Assembly: GCF_026151205.1 (NCBI RefSeq)
Contig: NC_087072.1
Coordinates: 9,609,669 to 9,673,668, forward strand
DNA: 64,000 nt
Source of the DNA: Bolinopsis microptera
Taxonomy: Eukaryota; Ctenophora; Tentaculata; Lobata; Bolinopsidae
Direction: 5' to 3'
Shown: positions 34,623-45,620 of the stretch, piece by piece
Position numbering within the stretch: the stretch's first letter is position 1
Layout of the letters: each line of letters begins with the position of its first letter
The notes under the pieces: model-generated
Told to the model about the DNA's origin: nothing
The model's database searches: none
Seen by the model: the letters and a program-made list of their open reading frames with translations, nothing else
Position numbers and translations under genes: made by a program

Positions 34623-35721
34623 TAGGCTATCCACTCCGATAATCGTTACCGATAATTATCTCCGATAATTCGTTAAAAAGGGTTATCTGTTTATCTAGAT
34701 AAAACATATTTTTATCGGTATAAAAATTCACTAGAAATTACCGAAAAAACTGCCACAATACCGTAAAATTTTAAAGAAATATTAATGTTTTTTTTAATAG
34801 TATGATAGAAGAGGTAGTTTACTTAAATGTGAGCTACACAAATGTTTATTTACATTTGTATACCTATGGAACTGTAGAACTGTAGAACTGTAGAACTGTA
34901 GAACTGTAGAAGTCTAGAGAAAGTTATTGACATTGTTATCTTGAGGCTAGGGTGCTGGCGTTCTACCTTATAACCATTCTGGAGACAGGAACGAGCATGT
35001 TACTGTTAACAAGAGTCAAAAATACCGGCAGGGCACTCAATTAAATTCCGTAAGTGTTCTAGGCGTGAAACATTGTCTTCAGGAGAAGGAATCTGTTGCT
35101 CCAAGTTATCCACAGAATAAGGAAACGGTTCACTGAATCACTTTAAATGTTTTACTGTTTCGAGGAGAATTGGTATTTGTTGCACTACTGTTCTCAGGAG
35201 AAGGAAACCGTTGGTCTACTGTTTTGAAGAGAACTGGTGCACTACTGTTCTCAGGAGAAGGAAACCGTTGGTCTACTGTTTTGAAGAGAACTAGTGCGGT
35301 ACTACTTACTGTTCTCAGGAGAAGGAAACCCTTGGTCTACTGTTTTGTAGAGAACTGGTACACTACTGTTTTTAGGAGAAGGAAACCGGTGATCTACTGT
35401 TTTGAAGAGAACTGGTACACTACTGTTCTTAGGAGAAGACAAACCGTTGGTTTACTGTTTTGAAGAGAACTGGTACACTATTGTTCCCCGGAGAAGAAAA
35501 CTGATGCTCTAATATTTTCAAAAGAAAGGAAGTTGTACTTTAGCAAGATTACTGGTAAACAGTAATAAAAGTCGACAATCAGTTTTTGTGAAATTTGGAA
35601 AACATTTTGGCTTTGGCCTTCAGCAGAAAAATTATCGGTTTTATCGGTTTTATCTAGATAAAACCTAAATTTTTATCTGTTTATCTAGATAAAAGATTTC
35701 ATACCGATAATGGATAGCCTA
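34623..35721. mobile_element. Non-autonomous hAT element with GATAA-rich subterminal regions
   Basis: Terminal inverted repeats TAGGCTATCCA...TGGATAGCCTA are flanked by a perfect 8-bp duplication GTTGCTAC (34615-34622 and 35722-35729). Both subterminal regions are crowded with CCGATAA and palindromic TTTATCTAGATAAA words, as expected for transposase-binding repeats. The interior includes CTGTAGAA short tandem repeats (34868-34912) and the tandem array of about 58 bp at 35172-35510. There is no transposase frame. Confidence 0.9.
35172..35510 (+). repeat. Tandem repeat of about 58 bp
   Basis: Six diverged head-to-tail copies of a unit containing ACTGTTCTCAGGAGAAGG, AAACCGTTGGTCTACTG and TTTTGAAGAGAACTGGTAC, lying inside the hAT element. 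The 97-codon frame across it only reflects the repeat period. Confidence 0.88.
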
Positions 35722-36065
35722 GTTGCTACGCAACAGCGCAGTAAACCTTTGCTTAAATAACGCCATTATTCTAACGATTATTTAACCTCACTTCCGACGT
35801 TAATTATAAAAAATCTAAAGCCTAAATCAAAATTCTAAGAATGCTATAGCCTATTCCTATCCTTTTTCTACAACCCTGCTAAAAATGGCGAGGTTTCAAC
35901 TCCATTTGCGAGCTGGGTTTGGCATCACCAGAGGGTCATTTTGAGGTCGATTTTCGGTGTTTTTTCTTCTATGTCCCCGTTGCCGGGGAAATTTCGTCAA
36001 GTTTAAAATATAATATAGATATGTCAATGACTCAACTTGAAATTTTCTATTTCCCAGCTACATGA

Positions 36066-38966
36066 ATGGTGGTAAATGGACTAGACGAATACATCAGCGT
36101 GAAATGCAAGCAGTGCGTGAAGACAGTCCCTGTCTGCCCCAAACCCGGAACATGTTATGTCATTGACGGATCTTCATTTGTGTCCAAAGTTGTTCGGCAG
36201 ACTAGCTGGATATTCGGAGGACAGTGGAAAGAGATAAAGGACATTGTCGAGAAGTTTGTTATCAGCTTGTTGGGCGAGGGGTGTGATGTAGTGTTTGTCA
36301 TGCCACACTGGGAAGACGCGCTCACTCCCACTGATCTTAAAAACATTAAAACTGGTCTCGACTTTGTGTCTATCAATCAGAGGCTGCCTACTGCTATAGA
36401 CTTTTATCAGAACCCTCCGTGTGCCTATTTTGTTGTTGCTCAGATTCTGAAAGCATGTCGTGTCGAGGTGATATGTTCGGTCAGTGATTTCGAGTTTGAA
36501 GTAGCAGCGTGGGCTAAAGTTAAGAACTGTACAGGAATTATCTCCGATAATAACGAGTTCATAGCTCTGAAGGGCGTACCTCTCTTTAAACTCAACACAT
36601 TGGACACTGAGAAACACACCATAGATTATATCGACAGATTCTTACTGACAAAGAATCTTGGGTTGAGAGAACACCACCTGCCCCTATTATCATGTCTCCT
36701 CGGTAATTCTCTCATTCCTCGGGAGATGCTACACGCATTCCACAGGAAACTTCAGTCAGGAATGCAGCTCTCGGGACTCAATCTAGTCCTTGACATCATG
36801 CCAAGAATCTGCATGTATGTTCGCCCCCAAACTACACAATATAACATGTTAGCCCGCACTGCTCTGGCGGACGAATCCAAAACAGACTTTCTCCAAGCCA
36901 TTATCAGTAGGTATAATTTGTCTTGCGTCGATGAAGCTTGGAAACCAAATCAGCCATCAGATGATAGTCGAGTTACTTATAACATCAGCCAGGTAGCATT
37001 TTCCAACCACATAATTTCATCTCACCATGTTATAATAATAATTTCATCTATAATACAAGCATTAAAACTAATAAAATCTTATAATATTTTATCAAAATTG
37101 ATACAATTTTCTCGAATTCTGTTTATGGTTTTATTAGTGTGTAAATTGCGATTCTATTTGCCAATAATTAGAAAATTTGTTCACAATCGAAATGACAGAC
37201 TTTCCCATTGAAATGATCGAAATCTATATAAAGTGTTAATAATGACGTTTTTTAATCCCTCATTTCAGATATATGAAGATGCAGTAACAAAACAGATCAG
37301 TTGTGACTCCATACCATTTGTGTGCGGTATTCTGACCAGTTATCTGTATGAACAAGGGGTTACCCTCGAACATGAGCCCCTCACTTCCTCCTTCAACTTG
37401 TACCGACCCCTCCGTAAAGCATGCTATAGCATCTTGCTCGGTAATGCTGCCTCTGTCTCAGAGAAATGTACCGCCAGTAACCTAGCTGTAGAAGCTGTCA
37501 CGTGTGAAGAGTTCACAATCAAAGAAAAGACAGTGAAGTTGGAGCGTTTACAGAGTAATAAGAGGGAGTCTCTGAGATGGGCCACGTTTGTGAAGTGTGC
37601 GCAGGTGACATTTAACACAACCCTGGCACAGCAGCTGCCTCCCCATTACCTGGGTCTGTGTTGTATCCTCAACTACTGGTGGCATAGTCCTCTTATCCAG
37701 CTTGCGCAGTGGGAGCTTAACGCAGTTCTGGCACAGGCTGTTTCTCAGTACGCGGCTGATGTGACGTCACTAAAACGAGTACTGGTATCAGTTGTTAACA
37801 CACGTGCTATCAACATAGCTCTCCAGCTAGCACGTGGGGCTGAGGCCCTGCTTCAGATTGCCTCTGTTACTTACCTACCTACAGAACCATTCTTACTGCA
37901 CAACTATTTTGATGGGAAGCTCTTCAGTTTCTATTACTACCTTTCGGATAAGGGGGCTACCATTGAAAAGCTCTGTGACGAGATGCCGGACAGAGTTGAG
38001 ATGTTTAGGTTTCTGATGATGGTGGTACAGTCGAAGAACTTGTCTATTGATGAAGAAGAGGAAGAGGAGGAGTCAGATGACGAGGGAGAGAAGGAGGGTG
38101 AGAGTGTCTCGATTGTTCCAGAGTATGAGACTATCTCAGACGATGAGGTAGAAATAGAACCTGTCACAGATGATGACGATCTCTTTAACGATGCTGTTAC
38201 TGGTGGTTCTAAGGACATTACTGGTTTGAGTAAGTCTGGTGAGGATAAGACTGAGAATACATCTGAAGCTCAGCAAGAGACGTCTGATAATAGCACAGCA
38301 GAAACAAAGAACAGCTCCGAAATAAGAGTTAGGCTAGATCGAAAGGATTCAACGAATGGTGCTGTGGCTGAGATGATGAACCTACAAATGACCAGCCCTG
38401 TTACCAGAACGCGATTCCCAAGTTACCCTTCTGTTGCGGAGGAAGACGAATCAACAGAAGAGCAAAAAGTACCGGAAGCTGAGCCAGTAAAACCTCCAAA
38501 CAATTCTCAGTCAGTATCCAAACAGTTGTTTCCCGTCAATGGTAACGTACCTCCTAAGTTCCCATTGCAACCTGGAAGAAGGCCAGCATTTCGCCCAAAT
38601 AACGTTCACGAAGCTTGTGTTCAGCCTGAACCCGCCCCACCGGGCCTTGAAGATTACCCTCCCGACCCTCTGCTCAACATGATGGAGACAGTTGATCTTC
38701 CAGCCAAAGCTCCGGAGCAAGAATTCAAGCCCCGTATCCCCCTTCCCCCTCTCCCTGATCCAATGCCTCTGTACTCAGACCCTTTGTATGGTAAAGCTGA
38801 AAATGGGTTTCCCTCCTCATATCCGATGAGGTACAAGAGGCACTCTGACAAGGAGAACTATGGTAGCAACCAGAGTGGAACCCTATATTCTGTGGTGGGA
38901 CCTGATGGGGTCGTCTCATCGACCACACAAAACCCTGTGAAGAGACACAGAAGCGAGGAATCGTAG
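36066..38966 (+). CDS. FAM120-like protein (constitutive coactivator of PPAR-gamma-like; XPG-related N-terminus)
   Basis: Two exons, 36066-36992 and 37269-38966 (TAG stop), joined at a codon boundary by a 276-bp GT...AG intron, give 874 residues. The start MVVNGLDEYI matches the MGVxGL-type N-terminus of XPG/FEN-related proteins. The PIN-like fold region follows, with CYVIDGSSFV, GGQWKEI, VVFVMPHWED and a LPLLSCLLGNSL block resembling the FAM120 LLGN segment. Typical nuclease acidic clusters are not all present, in line with the non-catalytic FAM120 family, whose vertebrate members bind RNA or act as scaffolds. The second half has a long acidic tract (IDEEEEEEESDDEGE), Ser/Thr- and Pro-rich low-complexity sequence and a basic C-terminus (VKRHRSEES). 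A splice-like TTTCCCAG lies just upstream of the ATG at about 36057. The right-arm copy is riddled with indels. Confidence 0.82.
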
Positions 38967-39924
38967 ATGTTATTGGTCGATATTTGACTATTATAATAGA
39001 CAATAGTGTGTCAAGTGAGGAATCAAGATAGGACAAATTATGCTACTATGCAAGTTATTACGTGACCTTCAATTATGCCAACTTGAGGCTTGAGTCATTA
39101 ATGTTATTTAAGTATGCTAGATCATATGACTGTTTAGCTGCCTATATGTCAAGATGAAATGTTTTTACTCTATAATCAGATAATACAATTGTTATTTATT
39201 ACTTTAGCGCTTTTCAAGTACTTTGTCAGGAGGACGTGAATTATTAATTAGTGTATCTGCTTAAATCCTGATGTCTTTGCATCTACAGTAACTGTTTTCT
39301 CAAAGTAATAATTTATTGTTAGTGTTACAAATAAGTAGAACTCTGCATTGCTACTTGCTATATCTTAGTAATTAGAGTTGTTTAATTGTTTGTGTGCAAT
39401 TGTTTATGTTGTTCGGCCCGGGCTGATTGTCACGAGGATGTATGATCGTGTTTTTGTCAAATTTTTAAATGTTATATTACATCAAGATAATTCATCCTGC
39501 AAACATTTCTAATGAATGAACACAAATCATGAATCAGAGACATTTATTTTTAGACAAAAATGTTCACAAACTTCGATTTATCTCAGTTTTTTGGATTAGA
39601 AAACTGTGACCCTTTATTTTTACTAATTGTTAAGTCATTATAATACCATTAAGTTATTGAAACAATTTGTTTCATTTGACTGCCTAAACTATTAATTGTA
39701 ATTTCACATAAATCTTTCAATTACTGCAAAAATATCAGTAAATTAAATTAAATCTATCAAAAATAAAGAGCGTCAACTAACTAAATTTCCTTATATTCGA
39801 TGTGAAACTAAATGACAAATGACAATTAGTGTCTCGAGATCTTAAATTGATACTTTCTAATAGAAATACAGCTGACATTTAAATACTGACACTAGTTTCC
39901 TAGATCTTTTTCTAAGTGTTCAAG
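38967..39924 (+). other. FAM120-like 3' flank and spacer to endonuclease IV
   Basis: AT-rich and present in both arms. A canonical AATAAA at 39762-39767 is the best poly(A) signal candidate, leaving only about 150 bp to the next ATG. Confidence 0.45.
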
Positions 39925-42900
39925 ATGCCAAAACGAAAAACACTGTCACGAAGCTCCGACTCGGATGAGGAGATTATAGAAAAAACAGCAGTCAAACGAA
40001 CCAGAAAAGCCCGGATTGTACCAAAGGCAAAAGTAGATGATGGACTGAAACAGCCAGCTAGTGACATACCTTCTGATAGTGCAGCTACAAGCATGAAATC
40101 TAAATTAGAGAGGATGCTTGAAGTAAAGGAAAACAAAAGTGATACCACTAAAAAGGCTAAGACCAAGAAATCTGGATATTCTTCACTTTATCTGAAATCC
40201 CTGAAAGAATGTAAACGACCCGGCGATCCTGCTCCTAAGAAGACAACGGCTAAAAAACCACCGAAAGTTGCTGTAGACTTGCTCACACAAAAAGTTACCG
40301 AATTCACAGAGTTAGCCGACCAAAGTCCTGACGTTATTAAGTTCATATCAGAAAACAGTCTGACAATTGGGGCTCACATTTCAGTGGCTAAGGGAGTTTA
40401 TAATGGGCTTATCAACGCATTTAAGATAAAAGCTACTTCAATGGCTTTCTTTATCACGCAGCCTCGCAGGTGGACCACTGAAAAAGGTTTGATTTTAATT
40501 TAATAAAAGTATCGTTATATACCATTGTGATACTTTCTAAAGAGTTTGGTAGGGATCACAGCTATGATCCGTGTCAAGCTCAAACTTCATGTTCACATAT
40601 ATTACGTAAGCCACATTTAGAATTTTGACTACCCCTCTGTTTAAAAGCCACTTTACACATGCACATATAGCTATTGTATTTACTGTAGCAATAACTCGGC
40701 TGGCTTACGTAACATGTGAACGATCCCTACTGCTACTGGTAACAGCTTAAATTATGATCACCCTGACATCTTAAATATAATCTGGAAGTTGTAACGCCCC
40801 TAATTGTAACGCCCCTAATTGTAACGCCCCTAATCGTAACGCCCCTAATGTTCAGCTCTGTCAGATGAAGAAGTTTCAATATTTAACGAAGGTGTAAAGA
40901 TTTTGGGATACAAGCGGGAGAACATAGTACCACATGGTAACTATCTCGTTAATTTGGGGTCTCCAGATCAGACTATATACGATAAAAGTTACGCTTGCTT
41001 TGAAACTGAGCTTAAGATTTGTGAGCAGTTACAGCTGTGTTGGGTAAGTTGTCTGGCAGGTCTAATAGTTGAAACATTCCAAAGATAAAGCGAACTTACT
41101 TAATTAATTCCTTTATATTATATATGACTAAGTCGCCATGTTACTCTATCCAAGTTAGGTTAAAGAAAAGGGTTACAAGATGGATTTGACCTGTGAGATC
41201 ATTAGAAATATGATCCTTTTATCTTTTTTATTTATCTCTTTTTTAATTGATATTCATCTTAAGTGTTTTTTATTAATCTGTTAAGTGGTTTTTAATTAAT
41301 CTGTAAAGTGTTTTTATTCAATCATTGTTTGGAGCTATTATATTACCTTTTCGAGAACAGTAATATCGTTACAGTTGAACATACATCCTGGAAGTGCTGT
41401 GAAGGGTATGGATAAAGAGAAATGTTTACAACAGATAGCAGAGAGTATAAACAAGGCACACTCTGCTACCTCCAATGTAACTGTCCTTCTTGAAAATATG
41501 TGCAAACAGGTGGGTTATCCAGACATTGATGCCACTTTTCAGCCGTTAGTGACAGGTATCTGTAAATCCTGTGACCATGGCCGCAGCGAAAGTCATTTAC
41601 GAAAGTCATTTATGGAAATGAGCTAATTGGAGACTTGGGTCAGGTTTTAAGATTGAGTTTTGGTCAGGTTCCGGTTATTGTAATGACTTGAATCGTGAAA
41701 GAGTATTCAGTTCTTGCCCTATTAGATAGGCTATTCTTGATTCATTTTTGGCCCCAAATCTTTTGCCCTTACATCCTACGCCCAGAGAAATTTTCGAAAT
41801 AATTTTAAGGGGAACTAGAAAAGGGTCTTCTTTTGAAAGATACTGGAACACGCGAAAATGCTTTAATTATTTCAAGTAAAGCACTTTTCGCGCTTTTGAA
41901 ACGTGCGCGCGCCTAGTTTAACTTTCGAATTCTAGAAAACCGATTAAATTTTAACCAGGCTGAGGATCTGAAATCAACATTTCAACCATTTAGCCGTTCA
42001 TCCACCTGTTGCTTGAATTATTATTAAATTATTGTGAAATTAATGTATCTGCTTAACTATGGATCGCTTTCCGAAAATCATATTTACGTGATCTTCAAAC
42101 ACAATTAATGAAGTTATCCAATCCGCATACACCGTATACAGCATAATTTAAAATGACGATAACCTGAAAATGAATTAGCTCACCCACGGAGTATCGATCT
42201 GTAGATGGCATGCAGAATGTTTGCAAGATAGTTAAGAGAGGCCTTACTATGGGGCCAATTATAAGTCCGTGTGGCCCGTGGTCGTGGGGGGTATTTTAGT
42301 GTTCTTACGGTTGCCAGATAATATTGGCTCTTAGTAAAGTAAGATGCAAAATGTGATATAGTCTTTTGGTTTTTAGGAAAACATAACATTATTTTGTATG
42401 ATTGGACACCGGTGGCCTGGGTGGGACTGGTGAGTATTGAGCCATATTTTCACGAAGTTGATCGAGCTTGGAAAGCTCATTGCAATGGTCACATTTATCT
42501 ACGACTCATTAAAAACAGGCTCTGGAATGCTTATCATAAACAGACATTTAAGTTTCAGCTCATCTTCCCACCAGCTCATCTTCCCACCAGTCTCAATTTT
42601 TTGTACGAACATTTGATTTCTTGGATTTTTCACACGAAATTATTGCAAGTAATGGTGTTTTGCCTGCCAGGTAGATTACAGATTTGTCCGACTAGATAAC
42701 AAAACACTTTAATTTGTAGAATGAGGGCCTTGCATTAGATCTGATATCAAAGTGTGCGTGGATAGCAGTGTAGGTAACCGAGCCTGATTAGCTGCACCTG
42801 TGTATATCAACCTGATTACATTATCCCAGAATTGCCATTGTAACTGAGCCGATGGACTCTAGATTATGTTGCATAGTACCGTGTAACAAAGCCTACTCAC

Positions 42901-43133
42901 GTCACTGTGACACAAGTATACGTCCTCTGTCTTGTGCAGTAACAATTTATTTAATGGGACAGAAAACAATTTATCTTAATCATTAATGAAGATATTACGC
43001 GGATTTACGCTTAAATATTTCAGGGAACAACTGTTGGAGGCGATCTGTCTGATCTAGGGAGTATAATCAGTCACGTGACTGACAAGACGAGAGTGGGAGT
43101 TTGTTTCGACACTTGTCATGCTATGGCTGCTGG
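39925..43133 (+). CDS. Endonuclease IV (Apn1/Nfo-type AP endonuclease), 3' exons missing
   Basis: Exons 39925-40486, 40856-41043, 41375-41509 and 43024-43133 join in phase (331 residues plus two bases). The enzyme cleaves abasic sites in base-excision repair using three zinc ions. A Lys/Ser-rich N-terminal extension of about 145 residues (PKRKTLSRSS, KRTRKARIVPK) looks like a nuclear-targeting region. The barrel starts at IGAHISVAKG (148). Zinc ligands seen are H214 (VPHGNYLVNLG), H254 (LNIHPGS), E290 (LLEN), D324 and H327 (CFDTCHAMAAG). These correspond to E. coli H69, H109, E145, D179 and H182. The last exon ends after ..AAGG with a GTGAGT donor, but no exon with the remaining four ligands (HLND, DRH and ETI-type blocks) appears before the right arm begins. 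The inverted-repeat boundary lies in exon 1. The gene is truncated here or assembled incorrectly. Confidence 0.92.
40791..40850 (+). repeat. Four 15-bp repeats GTAACGCCCCTAATT at a splice acceptor
   Basis: Four perfect or one-off copies of GTAACGCCCCTAATT end 5 bp before the CAG acceptor of endonuclease IV exon 2 and replace the usual pyrimidine tract. Confidence 0.95.
41510..43023 (+). other. Endonuclease IV intron 3, no gene seen
   Basis: About 1.5 kb, single copy in the window. It has a GC-rich patch with GCGCGCGC at 41905-41915, a short tandem CAGCTCATCTTCCCAC at 42556-42590, and unremarkable AT-rich DNA. Short frames at 42180-42389 and 42394-42699 have no recognised domain. Confidence 0.45.
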
Positions 43134-44168
43134 GTGAGTCTCACAATAGATCGTGATATTAGCTGTACATAACTTTATGTATTGGGGACACATTTTTGAT
43201 ATACCATCTGCAGTTTAAAAACCTTTAAGAAGATAAATATATCTGCGTTAAATTTTTTAACGCAACATCAAATTTGGTTTTAAATAGGACGTTTAACATC
43301 CAGTGTGGATACTATGGAGATATTATCTACAGGATCGATAGTTCACTCTAAAGTTGGAGTAAATTTAACTATCAGTCATCAGAATGTTGCCGCTTGAGGT
43401 TGCTGCTTGTCTCTGGCCGCCATTTAATGTACCATAAGACACAAAATACATTCCTGGCTCACAAAACGGAAGTTCACTCTCATCATCGCAGATCAGGACC
43501 TCCTCCCCCTGAACTTTGTACACTGGGCACAGGATAGAGTGATAGGTTGTCCTCGTGCTTACGTGCTAATGACAGGGTCTCATCACTCAATCTCATCATC
43601 TTCATCGAGAAACTTTTACACTCTGTTGATAATGCAGGCGGCTATACTAGAAGTTTTGATTTTCGTTTCTTGGAAATAACGATAACTTTTGATGAAATGA
43701 AAAAAAATGGGATTTGCTACTTTTAAAAAACATACCCTTTTCAACTACTCTGTATTTAACAGACAACCGACTTTGCACGGGACCGCCAATTCTTTCAAGA
43801 CTGAACAATGAACATCAGCCTGCTGATCTTTCCACCTGACACAGCAGACTCGGTACAGTTCGAGAAATAGCCAAACGTTTTATCGACTATCTCTATTCAT
43901 CCTTAGTCGCCCAAAAAAACGCATATTCCGTTCAGGCCCTTCACACTTTGTTTCTGTTTAGTTCTAATGTACCGTCACAATAGTGACTTTAATATAGAAT
44001 CTTGATGGTATTCACGTAGACATGAAAATGTTAACGGGTGATACTCTTAAAATATTTGTTCCAAATATTGGGTACTAGAAACCCGCTAGTCGAAAGCTTT
44101 GTTCGAGGAAATTTTAAAAATCAGTTATGTTTTAATTTCTCTTCGTCATACAGCTCTGTTATACAGTA
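43134..44168. other. Inner spacer end with repeat fragments
   Basis: I searched for the missing endonuclease IV exons and found none. Near 44030-44068 a GTTAACGGGTGATACT + AAAATATTTGTTCC block matches the CpG-rich repeat family (18520 and 53595 regions). It is followed at 44072-44168 by the third copy of the AAACCCGCTAGTCGAAAGC repeat, which abuts the right arm. Confidence 0.55.
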
Positions 44169-44687
44169 AATAAAGCCATGAAGTAGCTTTTATCTTAAAT
44201 GGCGTTGATAAGCCATATAAACTCCTTAGCATGAAATGTGAGCCCCAATTGTCAGATGTTTTTGATTGAACTTAATACGTCAGGACCTTTGGGGTCGGCT
44301 AAAACTCTGTGAATTCGGGTCACTTCTTTGTTTTGTGAGCAAGTCACAGCAACTTTCGGTGGTTTGTTAGACGTTGTCTTCTTAGGAGAGGGATCCGCGG
44401 GTGTTTACATTCTTTCAGGAGTTTCAGATAAAGTGAAGAATATCCTGACTTCTTGGTTTAGCTTTTTAGTGATACACTTTTGTTTTCCTTTACTTCAAGC
44501 ATCCTTCTAATTTAGATTTCATGTTGTAGCTGCACTATCAGAAGGTTTGTATAGCTGGCTGTTTCAAGTTCTGATCCATCTACTTTTGCCTTTGGTACAA
44601 TCGGGTTTCTGGTCGTTTGATGCAGTTTTTCTTTAATCTCCTCATCCGAAGTCGGAGCTTACGTGACAGTGTTTTTCGTTTTGGCAT
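44169..44687 (-). pseudogene. Endonuclease IV exon 1, right-arm copy (broken)
   Basis: Begins at the CAT at 44685-44687 (MPKRKTLS...) and follows exon 1 of the left gene to the GCTACTTCATGGCTTTATTT point, where homology ends at the repeat copy. Many single-base gains and losses destroy the frame. No downstream exons exist on this side. Confidence 0.9.
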
Positions 44688-45620
44688 CTTGAAAATTAGA
44701 AAAAGATCTAGGAAACTAAGTTCAGTATTTAAATATGGTCAGCTGTTATTTATATTAGAAAATATGAATTTAAGATCTCGGATAACTATTGTCATTGTCA
44801 TTTTGTTTCATATCGATTATAAGGAAAATTAGTTAGTTGACGTCTTTATTTTTGTAGATTTAATTTATTTACTGATCTTTTGTAGTAATTGAAAGATTTT
44901 GTGTATTACAATTATAGTTTAGGCAGTCAAATGACTACAAATATGTTTCAATAAACTTAATGGAATTTTAATGATTAACATATTAGTAAAAATAAAGGGT
45001 CACAGTTTTATAATTAAAAAAAACTTGAGGGAAAAATCGAACGTTTGTGAACATTTTTGTCTAAAATAAATGTCTCTGATCATGATTTGGGTTCATTATT
45101 AGAATTGTTTGCAGGATGAATTATCTTGATGTAATATAACATTTAAAAATTTGACAAACACGAATCTTACATCCTCGTGACCAATCAGCCCGAACAACAT
45201 AACAAGTGCACACAAACAATTAAAAAAACTCTAATTACTAAGCTCTAGCAATGCAGGTTCTATATTTGTAACACTAACAACAAATTATTACTTTGAGGAA
45301 AACAGTTACTTAGATGCAAGACATCAGGATTTAAGCAGAGACACTAATTAATAATTCACGTCCTCCTGACAAGTACTTGTGAAAAGCCTAAGTATAACTA
45401 CAATTGTATTATTGATATAGAGTAAAAAACTTTATTTGACATATAGGCAGCCTAAACAGTCATATGATCTAGATACTTAAAAAAATTAATGACTAAAGCT
45501 CAAGTTGGGCATAATTGGAAGGTTCAATAATAACTTGAATAGTAGCATAATTTGTACTATTCTTGATTCTCAATTGACACACTATTGTCTATTATAATAG
45601 TCAAATATCGACAATAACAT

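Larger units (their letters stand above)
33612..36023. mobile_element. Arm-specific composite insertion with nested hAT
   Basis: The right arm joins ACTATGATATTTTATTTAGT to CAATGACTC directly (about 48500-48535). The left arm holds about 2.4 kb between GATATAATATA (33594-33606) and a second AATATAATATAG (36006-36017), a candidate AT-rich target duplication. The outer element starts TACTAGAAACCCGC, contains two copies of the AAACCCGCTAGTCGAAAGC repeat, and has been entered by a hAT element. The stretch 33830-34300 and the tail 35730-36005 show no genes. Confidence 0.7.
7438..40454 (+). repeat. Left arm of giant inverted repeat
   Basis: This arm matches the reverse complement of 44169-64000 in the same order. 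Paired anchors (left/right) are: 7441/63996; CATIP exons 8018/63424, 13519/58022, 14934/56616, 16089/55287 and the stop codon 17341/54706; K2P ATG 29149/50748; FAM120-like ATG 36066/48471; endonuclease IV ATG 39925/44687. The homology runs off the window edge on the right, so the left arm may also extend below 7438. The left arm is about 13 kb longer, almost entirely because of insertions absent from the right arm (16.5-17.15, 19.2-20.2, 21.6-22.1, 22.26-28.9, 30.89-33.08 and 33.6-36.0 kb). Homology stops inside exon 1 of endonuclease IV at about 40454. Confidence 0.95.

Noticed and set aside
35172-35510. CRISPR-like array
   Set aside because: The repeats are head-to-tail without unique spacers, in an animal transposon; this is an ordinary tandem repeat.
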